A stretch of 64,000 nt of DNA from an uncultured Pelagibacteraceae bacterium. Its GTDB lineage: Bacteria > Pseudomonadota > Alphaproteobacteria > Pelagibacterales > Pelagibacteraceae. The position numbers and the translations under genes were made by a program. Position 1 is the first letter of the stretch. Each line of letters opens with the position of its first letter. The DNA is taken from NCBI GenBank assembly GCA_902619595.1, contig CACNFE010000005.1:1-64000 (forward strand), read 5' to 3'. Below the pieces are notes generated by a model. The model searched no databases. It worked only from the letters and a program-made list of their open reading frames with translations, and was not told the DNA's origin. Shown here piece by piece: positions 61,638-64,000 of this stretch.

Positions 61638-62639
61638 TTGAATAAAACCCAAAGTAAAATTAGTACTAATCTAAAGTTTGTTTATTCGGATAATTCTCTA
61701 AGTATTGTATTTTCAAATAATGAACTCTTGATGGGAATTCTAGGTGAATTTAATAAAAATTTAAAAGAACTTGAAAATTTAACAAATACAAACCTTTATT
61801 TTAGAGGTAATTCAATAATAACAAAAGGTGATTATAAAAAAATTCAAATTATAAAAAATGCAATTCAATTTTTATGTGATCAATATATTATAAATGGATC
61901 GATAGAAAAAAAAGATATAATCTCATCAGTAAGTAAATTTATGATTAATGAAAATAATAATTTAGATAAAAAAATTGATTACATTATTAAAACTCCAAAA
62001 AAGTCTGTTATACCAAGATCAGAAAAACAAAAAAAATATGTTTCAGCTTTAAGAAGTAGTGACATTATTATATCAACAGGTCCCGCTGGAACAGGAAAAA
62101 CTTTTTTATCTGTAGCAGTGGCATTGACAATGCTTTTAGATAAAAAAATCGAGAGAATTATTTTATCTAGACCCGCGGTGGAAGCTGGTGAGAGATTAGG
62201 TTTTTTACCTGGCGACATGAGAGAAAAAGTTGATCCATATCTACGCCCTTTGTATGACTCTTTGTATGATTTATTAGATTTTGAGAAAATTCAAAAAAAA
62301 ATTGAAATTGGTGATATTGAAATTGCTCCACTTGCATTTATGAGAGGTAGAACTCTTAAAAATTCTTTTGCAATTTTAGATGAGGCTCAAAATGCAACAG
62401 ATACACAAATTAAAATGTTTTTAACACGTATCGGAGAAAACTCAAAAATAGTAATTAATGGTGATCCGTCACAAATAGATTTACCTAATAAATCTTTATC
62501 AGGGTTAAATAGATCCAAAAAACTATTACAACATTTAAATGAAATTTCTGTAGTAGATTTCGACCACACCGACGTAGTCAGACACCCTTTAGTCTCAAAG
62601 ATTGTCAAGGCTTATTCGAATAATAATAACAATGATTAA
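61638..62639 (+). CDS. PhoH-like ATPase
   Basis: ISTGPAGTGKTFLSVAVAL; SRPAVEAGERLGFLPGDMREKVDPYLRPLYD; AILDEAQNAT. TTG start. Confidence 0.96.
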   Translation: MNKTQSKISTNLKFVYSDNSLSIVFSNNELLMGILGEFNKNLKELENLTNTNLYFRGNSIITKGDYKKIQIIKNAIQFLCDQYIINGSIEKKDIISSVSKFMINENNNLDKKIDYIIKTPKKSVIPRSEKQKKYVSALRSSDIIISTGPAGTGKTFLSVAVALTMLLDKKIERIILSRPAVEAGERLGFLPGDMREKVDPYLRPLYDSLYDLLDFEKIQKKIEIGDIEIAPLAFMRGRTLKNSFAILDEAQNATDTQIKMFLTRIGENSKIVINGDPSQIDLPNKSLSGLNRSKKLLQHLNEISVVDFDHTDVVRHPLVSKIVKAYSNNNNND

Positions 62640-63099
62640 AGTTGACGTTGTTATTGATAATAATAAGTGGAAAAAAAAATTAAAAAGAGCAAATTTTTTT
62701 TTCAATAAAATTTTAACGTTTTTTCCAAAAAAGTATAAATTTGAAAAAAAAAAAATTTTATTTTCACTCTCTTTGTCTGATAACCAAAAAATTCGAAAAT
62801 TGAATAAAAAATTTAGAAAAAAAAATAAACCAACAGATGTGCTTTCATTTCCTTACAATGATAAAGTGGGTAAAAACAAATTTTATCTTGGTGACATAAT
62901 AATAAGTTACAACTATATGAACCAACCAAAAAATATAAGTAATTTAAATTTTAAGAATAAGGTTGTAAAAATTTTTATTCATGGTTTTCTTCATCTTTTA
63001 GGTTTTGACCATAAAAAAAATAGTGATTTAAATAAAATGCAAAGAGAAGAAAATAAATTATTTAATTTATTAGAAAAAAAAATTGAAAAAATTATTTAA
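62632..63099 (+). CDS. ybeY: Endoribonuclease YbeY
   Basis: LNKKFRKKNKPTDVLSFPY; IFIHGFLHLLGFDHKK (HGxLHLxGyDH). Start set at 62632, overlapping the phoH stop. Confidence 0.94.
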   Translation: MIKVDVVIDNNKWKKKLKRANFFFNKILTFFPKKYKFEKKKILFSLSLSDNQKIRKLNKKFRKKNKPTDVLSFPYNDKVGKNKFYLGDIIISYNYMNQPKNISNLNFKNKVVKIFIHGFLHLLGFDHKKNSDLNKMQREENKLFNLLEKKIEKII

Positions 63100-64000
63100 T
63101 AATAAAAAAATCATATACTTTATAGTTTTCATTTTAGGAAGTTTAAGTTCTTTCAGTCTTCCACCATATAATTGGTTTTTAATAAATTTTTTTACTCTAA
63201 GTTTTTTCTTTATTCTTTTAGTACAAAATAAAAATTTAGACAAAAAAAATTATTTTTTTTATGGATGGTTATTTGGTTTCGGTTATTTTTTATTCAGTTT
63301 ATATTGGATAGCAATATCACTAACATTTGATACTAGTCTTAAAATTTTAATACCTGTTTCAATAATAATAATACCATCCTTCTTGTCTTTATTTTTTGCT
63401 ATACCTGCTTACTTATTGTCCTTCTTTTTTAAATTTAAAAATTTAGCTTTAATTTTAATCTTCTCTTTAATCTTAGGGGTCTTTGAGTTTATTAGAGGTC
63501 ATATTTTTACAGGGTTTCCATGGAATTTATTTTTATATTCTTTATCAAATAACATCTCATATATTCAAATGACCTCGTTTATTGGAACATATGGTTTAAA
63601 TTTAGTTACTACTACATTTTTTTTTATTCCTGCAATTTTATTCTTAAAAAAGACAAAATTTGAATTAATTTTATCGTTCGTTTTTTTTTCAATTTTACTG
63701 TCATTTTTTTTAATCGGAGAATTGAGAATAAACGATCATAATAGAATTTTGAAAACTCAAAAACATATTCAAATTAAAATTATTTCCTCAAATATCGAAA
63801 TAAAAAGATTTTATGACTCTTCAAAAGAAGTGGAAATTATTGATGAAATGATAAAAATCAGTAATCCTGAAAAAGAAATACCAACTTTATTTATATGGCC
63901 TGAGGGGACTCTTACATCTACATACCTTAACGATATTGATAAATATAAAACTTTTTTTAAAAAATTTAGTGAAAAGCATTTAATTTTATTAGGTATAAAT
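63083..64000 (+). CDS. lnt: Apolipoprotein N-acyltransferase, 5' portion (runs off window)
   Basis: TTG at 63083 opens …GSLSSFSLPPYNWFLINFFTLSFFFILL…FFYGWLFGFGYFLFSLYWIAISL…FEFIRGHIFTGFPWNLFLYSL; ybeY-lnt order. Not in ORF track because it is open at the window edge. Confidence 0.9.
   Translation, partial: MKKLFNNKKIIYFIVFILGSLSSFSLPPYNWFLINFFTLSFFFILLVQNKNLDKKNYFFYGWLFGFGYFLFSLYWIAISLTFDTSLKILIPVSIIIIPSFLSLFFAIPAYLLSFFFKFKNLALILIFSLILGVFEFIRGHIFTGFPWNLFLYSLSNNISYIQMTSFIGTYGLNLVTTTFFFIPAILFLKKTKFELILSFVFFSILLSFFLIGELRINDHNRILKTQKHIQIKIISSNIEIKRFYDSSKEVEIIDEMIKISNPEKEIPTLFIWPEGTLTSTYLNDIDKYKTFFKKFSEKHLILLGIN

Noticed and set aside
1-64000. CRISPR arrays, insertion sequences, integrases, prophage, toxin-antitoxin or other defence islands
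   Set aside because: No regularly spaced repeats, transposase/integrase motifs or phage structural genes were seen; content is core genome.

Overview
This 64 kb AT-rich window looks like core genome of a streamlined alphaproteobacterium, most likely SAR11/Candidatus Pelagibacter. That assignment rests on gene content, gene order and composition only; no database search was run. Almost all DNA is coding, with about 65 densely packed housekeeping genes. Main blocks: purH end; tRNA-Gly; ftsK-lolA; a malyl-CoA lyase plus CoA-ligase cluster; his genes with an inserted helicase; hslVU; secB; dnaQ-coaE-aroE-maf-ppsR; hemE-hemH-hemJ-rho; mnmE-mnmG-rsmG-parA-parB; leuS; a major porin; dapB-dnaJ-dnaK-grpE; maeB; murJ-trpS; fur-miaB-phoH-ybeY-lnt start. 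No CRISPR array, transposase, integrase or prophage was seen. Points worth a second look: (1) the ppsR<->hemE gap (23080-23362) is a strong positional candidate for the replication origin and holds a perfect 20-bp palindrome and repeated 10-mers; (2) a perfect parS site lies inside rsmG; (3) the 'sucCD' pair has malate-CoA ligase (mtkAB)-like motifs and sits next to malyl-CoA lyase; (4) a Pif1-like helicase inside the his cluster carries a Myb/SANT-like insert; (5) a Tim44-like gene is frameshifted at an A8 tract; (6) two small genes absent from the ORF track, an ArfA-like ribosome-rescue ORF and a small membrane protein ORF; (7) several extreme compaction cases, including start codons shared in an ATGCAT palindrome, a terminator encoding the end of the opposing gene, and a secretion signal antisense to TsaB.
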